Shown one piece after another: positions 62,258 to 64,000 of a stretch of 64,000 bases of DNA. Source of the stretch: Bradyrhizobium monzae. Lineage in GTDB: Bacteria > Pseudomonadota > Alphaproteobacteria > Rhizobiales > Xanthobacteraceae. Within the stretch, counting starts at the first letter, position 1. Each line of letters starts with the position of its first letter. Where the stretch lies: contig NZ_JAIRDQ010000003.1 of the NCBI RefSeq assembly GCF_021458635.1, positions 1-64,000 of the forward strand, written 5' to 3'. Under the pieces are notes generated by a model. That model was not told where the DNA came from. It saw only the letters and a list, made by a program, of their open reading frames with translations, and searched no databases. The position numbers were made by a program, and so were the translations under genes.

Positions 62258-62959
62258 TCATGCGCTTTCTGCAATCGCCGTCTTGCCGGCACCCGCGGCC
62301 TGATCGCGGCCCAGATGCGAAGCAATTGCGGCGTCGTTAAGTCCGATACCTCTCAAGAGAAACTCACAGAGCTGCCGCTCCAATTCGCTCGCCCTGCCAT
62401 AAGCAAGACAGGGTACGGACGGCAGCCTGGTCAGCGCAGCGGTCATCACCGTATGATGCGCAAACCAGAACAGGTTGAGCGGTTCGATGCCGCACGGCCG
62501 CGCATCGCCGGCGGCGACCGCACGTTCGAGCGAGGCGACGAAGATCGCTCCGATCAGCGTCTCGATCTTGGCGTATAGCAAACGAGCGAATTCGCCGTCA
62601 TCCAGATGACTGGTGGCCGTCAGTCGCAGGCGCTGGGCCTCCTCCTGGTCGGGGCCGCCGGCGATCTCCAGGAAGTGCTGGACCATGCCGCGGATCAGCT
62701 CGACCAGGGTGGCCGTCGACGGCTCGCGCTCGAGCAACTCCATGAGCGCCGGGTCCGCCTCGCACTCGTCGCTGAGGATTTCAGCGTAGAGCGCCGCCTT
62801 GGACGGGAAATGCTTGAACAGCAGCGCCTCGGAAATAGCCGCAGCGGCCGCCACGCTCTTGGTCGTGGTGCCGGTATAGCCGTGTCGGGCAAAGCAGCGT
62901 TTCGCGGCTCCGAGGATCAATTGACGCCTCAGGTCGCTCGTCATACGCAATGAGCTCAT
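62258..62959 (-). CDS. TetR/AcrR family repressor of the RND operon
   Basis: A 233-residue TetR regulator. The helix-turn-helix is near residues 25-55 (KSVAAAAAISEALLFKHFPSK). ATG 62959 starts 4 nt from a clean operator; ATG 62944 (MTSDLRR) is an alternative closer to the family start and would put the operator 19 nt upstream. It is the first gene of the tetR-adaptor-pump operon and should repress it. The C-terminal domain binds an unknown inducer. Confidence 0.92.
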   Translation of the reverse strand: MSSLRMTSDLRRQLILGAAKRCFARHGYTGTTTKSVAAAAAISEALLFKHFPSKAALYAEILSDECEADPALMELLEREPSTATLVELIRGMVQHFLEIAGGPDQEEAQRLRLTATSHLDDGEFARLLYAKIETLIGAIFVASLERAVAAGDARPCGIEPLNLFWFAHHTVMTAALTRLPSVPCLAYGRASELERQLCEFLLRGIGLNDAAIASHLGRDQAAGAGKTAIAESA

Positions 62960-62963
62960 ATTA

Positions 62964-62979
62964 GTGAGTAAGCACTCAC
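62964..62979. promoter_or_regulatory. TetR operator, palindrome upstream of the RND operon
   Basis: GTGAGT-AAGC-ACTCAC is a perfect 6-bp palindrome with a 4-nt centre, of the kind (TGAGTGC/GCACTCA) seen before TetR-controlled RND operons. It lies 4 nt before the first ATG. Confidence 0.75.
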
Positions 62980-63100
62980 CCACGCCAAAGTCAAGCCAAA
63001 TGGTGCGGCGCAACCTAGATGGGTGACGATCTGTTGGAAATCGGTCACAGCTTACCTCCGCGGAGGGCCACCCGCGGGGAACCGGATCAGGGGACGCGCG

Positions 63101-63691
63101 TCAGATCGGCTGGAAGCCGAGGTCGCCGCGGATCCGGTTGACGATGTGGGTCCCGTCCCGGCTCGGCAAGATCCGCTCCACACTGGCGCTGTCGATCTTC
63201 ACATTGGCAAAGCGCGGGCCCGCCGAGAGGTCGTGGACGGCTTTGGCGAAGGCCCCCACCTCCGCCATGGTCGAGATCGACCGGCTGTCGGCGATGCCGC
63301 AGGCCCTGGCGACGCCGACGAGGTCGGCAGCAGCCGAGGTGTGGCTGGTCTGGCCGCCGGTCTCGCCATAGGCCTCATTGTCGAGAACGACGATCGAGAG
63401 GTTGGACGGCTTCTGCAGGCCGATGGTGGCAAGGCTGCCCATGCCCATCAGCATCTCGCCGTCGCCGGTGATGACCAGCACCGGCAGTTCTGGCTGCGCC
63501 AGCGCAAGACCGAGGCCGATCATGGCAGCGCCGCCCATGCCACCCCAGAGATAGAAGTTGCGGGCATGATCGCCGGCGGCGGTGATGTCGTTGGTGGAGG
63601 CACCGAGGCCTCCGATCGCAACCACGTCCTTGCGGTTCGCGAGCAGCGCGGACACCACCTGGCGGCGGTCGAGGAGATTGGCCTTGCTCAT
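63101..63691 (-). CDS. TPP-dependent decarboxylase, beta subunit (sulfopyruvate/phosphonopyruvate decarboxylase-like)
   Basis: A 196-residue C-terminal-type TPP-binding subunit. The thiamine diphosphate/Mg motif runs from GDGEMLMGMGSLATIG to VVLDNEAYGETGGQ. It is only one half of a typical TPP enzyme, like the beta subunit of sulfopyruvate decarboxylase (ComE) or the C-terminal half of phosphonopyruvate decarboxylase. The alpha half is encoded directly upstream with a 4-nt overlap. The substrate is likely a 3-sulfo-, 3-phosphono- or related pyruvate. Confidence 0.88.
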   Translation of the reverse strand: MSKANLLDRRQVVSALLANRKDVVAIGGLGASTNDITAAGDHARNFYLWGGMGGAAMIGLGLALAQPELPVLVITGDGEMLMGMGSLATIGLQKPSNLSIVVLDNEAYGETGGQTSHTSAAADLVGVARACGIADSRSISTMAEVGAFAKAVHDLSAGPRFANVKIDSASVERILPSRDGTHIVNRIRGDLGFQPI

Positions 63692-64000
63692 CTGGTGAAC
63701 ACCTTGGCGCCGATCAGGCGCTGCGACAGCAGGACGGCGGTGGGCGTCAGCGCATTGTAGGCTTGCGCCGCGGCCGCCTCCAACACCGCCGGCACTTCGG
63801 CTGCGTTCGAGGCGCGCAGCACCTTGACGCCGGACAGCTCAAGCACGCCCTGCGTGGTCGAGCCCATCGGCACCTGCCACGGATTGAACTCGCCCCACTC
63901 GCCACGCATGGTCACGAGGGCGAGGAACGGAAAGCGCAGGATCGGGATCAGCGACAGCATGTTGATGCAATTACCGACGCCGCTCGACTGCATCAGCAGC
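63688..64000 (-). CDS. TPP-dependent decarboxylase, alpha subunit (partial, runs off right edge)
   Basis: The C-terminal 103 residues of an N-terminal-type TPP enzyme subunit: QSSGVGNCINML, LALVTMRGEWGEFNPWQVPMG and a C terminus VLLSQRLIGAKVFTR. Gly-Glu-Trp-Gly-Glu-Phe-Asn-Pro-Trp-Gln is typical of the sulfopyruvate-decarboxylase alpha family. The frame is open to the window edge, so the start is outside. It overlaps the beta-subunit gene by 4 nt (ATGA). Confidence 0.85.
   Translation of the reverse strand, partial: LLMQSSGVGNCINMLSLIPILRFPFLALVTMRGEWGEFNPWQVPMGSTTQGVLELSGVKVLRASNAAEVPAVLEAAAAQAYNALTPTAVLLSQRLIGAKVFTR

Overview
The window is GC-rich alphaproteobacterial chromosome and looks like Bradyrhizobium or a very close relative. 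The evidence is the gene families (a CYP102A self-sufficient P450 of about 1,080 residues, an AapJQM-type amino-acid transporter, class III PHA synthase subunits, an orphan ABC_sub_bind lipoprotein-type binding protein) and several short palindromic intergenic repeats of the type scattered through Bradyrhizobium genomes. There is no rRNA, tRNA, IS element, phage or CRISPR array; the window reads as metabolic and transport chromosome, about 60 genes, densely packed.

Left third (1-26,000). Two AapQ/AapM-type permeases (minus strand, running off the left edge) diverge from a plus-strand operon of an RpiR regulator, a class III aminotransferase, the matching binding protein and an Asp/Glu-racemase-like protein. 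A perfect 8-bp palindrome sits between the two operons. Next come a TetR regulator diverging from a 3Fe-4S ferredoxin and a cytochrome P450, an MFS transporter, a small molybdopterin oxidoreductase and a hydrolase-OsmC fusion. A MocR-type regulator diverges from an EamA permease. The minus-strand run 14,431-23,034 is the phenylacetyl-CoA pathway: paaX, then paaA-B-C-D-E, paaI and paaK, followed by an MDR oxidoreductase and a YeeE-type sulfur transporter. The later pathway steps (paaG, paaZ, paaF, paaH, paaJ) are not here.

Middle (23,000-37,600). This is a carbon-storage and lipid region. It holds a phasin gene with two TGCNNNGCA boxes upstream, a tightly coupled phaE-phaC-GNAT operon, and a six-gene minus-strand operon: a small DUF6489-like protein, an alpha/beta hydrolase, a wax-ester synthase/DGAT, an epoxide hydrolase, a CYP102A P450-reductase fusion and a spermidine-synthase-like protein. 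This operon is the best candidate for an undescribed lipid-modifying system.

Right-centre (37,900-51,650). Twelve genes on one strand encode two complete peptide-type (Dpp/Opp) ABC importers that flank a leaderless gamma-glutamyltransferase and a DUF1028 Ntn-hydrolase-like protein. The likely job is uptake and intracellular breakdown of gamma-glutamyl or similar peptides.

Right end (51,760-64,000). After an uncharacterised 248-residue protein comes a signalling operon: an orphan ABC_sub_bind protein, a Cache-HAMP-GAF histidine kinase, a single-domain receiver, and a receiver fused to a class III adenylate cyclase, the last three joined by 4-nt overlaps. Then follows a tetR-adaptor-RND efflux operon with a clear operator and terminator, and finally the beta and partial alpha subunits of a sulfopyruvate/phosphonopyruvate-decarboxylase-like enzyme running off the right edge.
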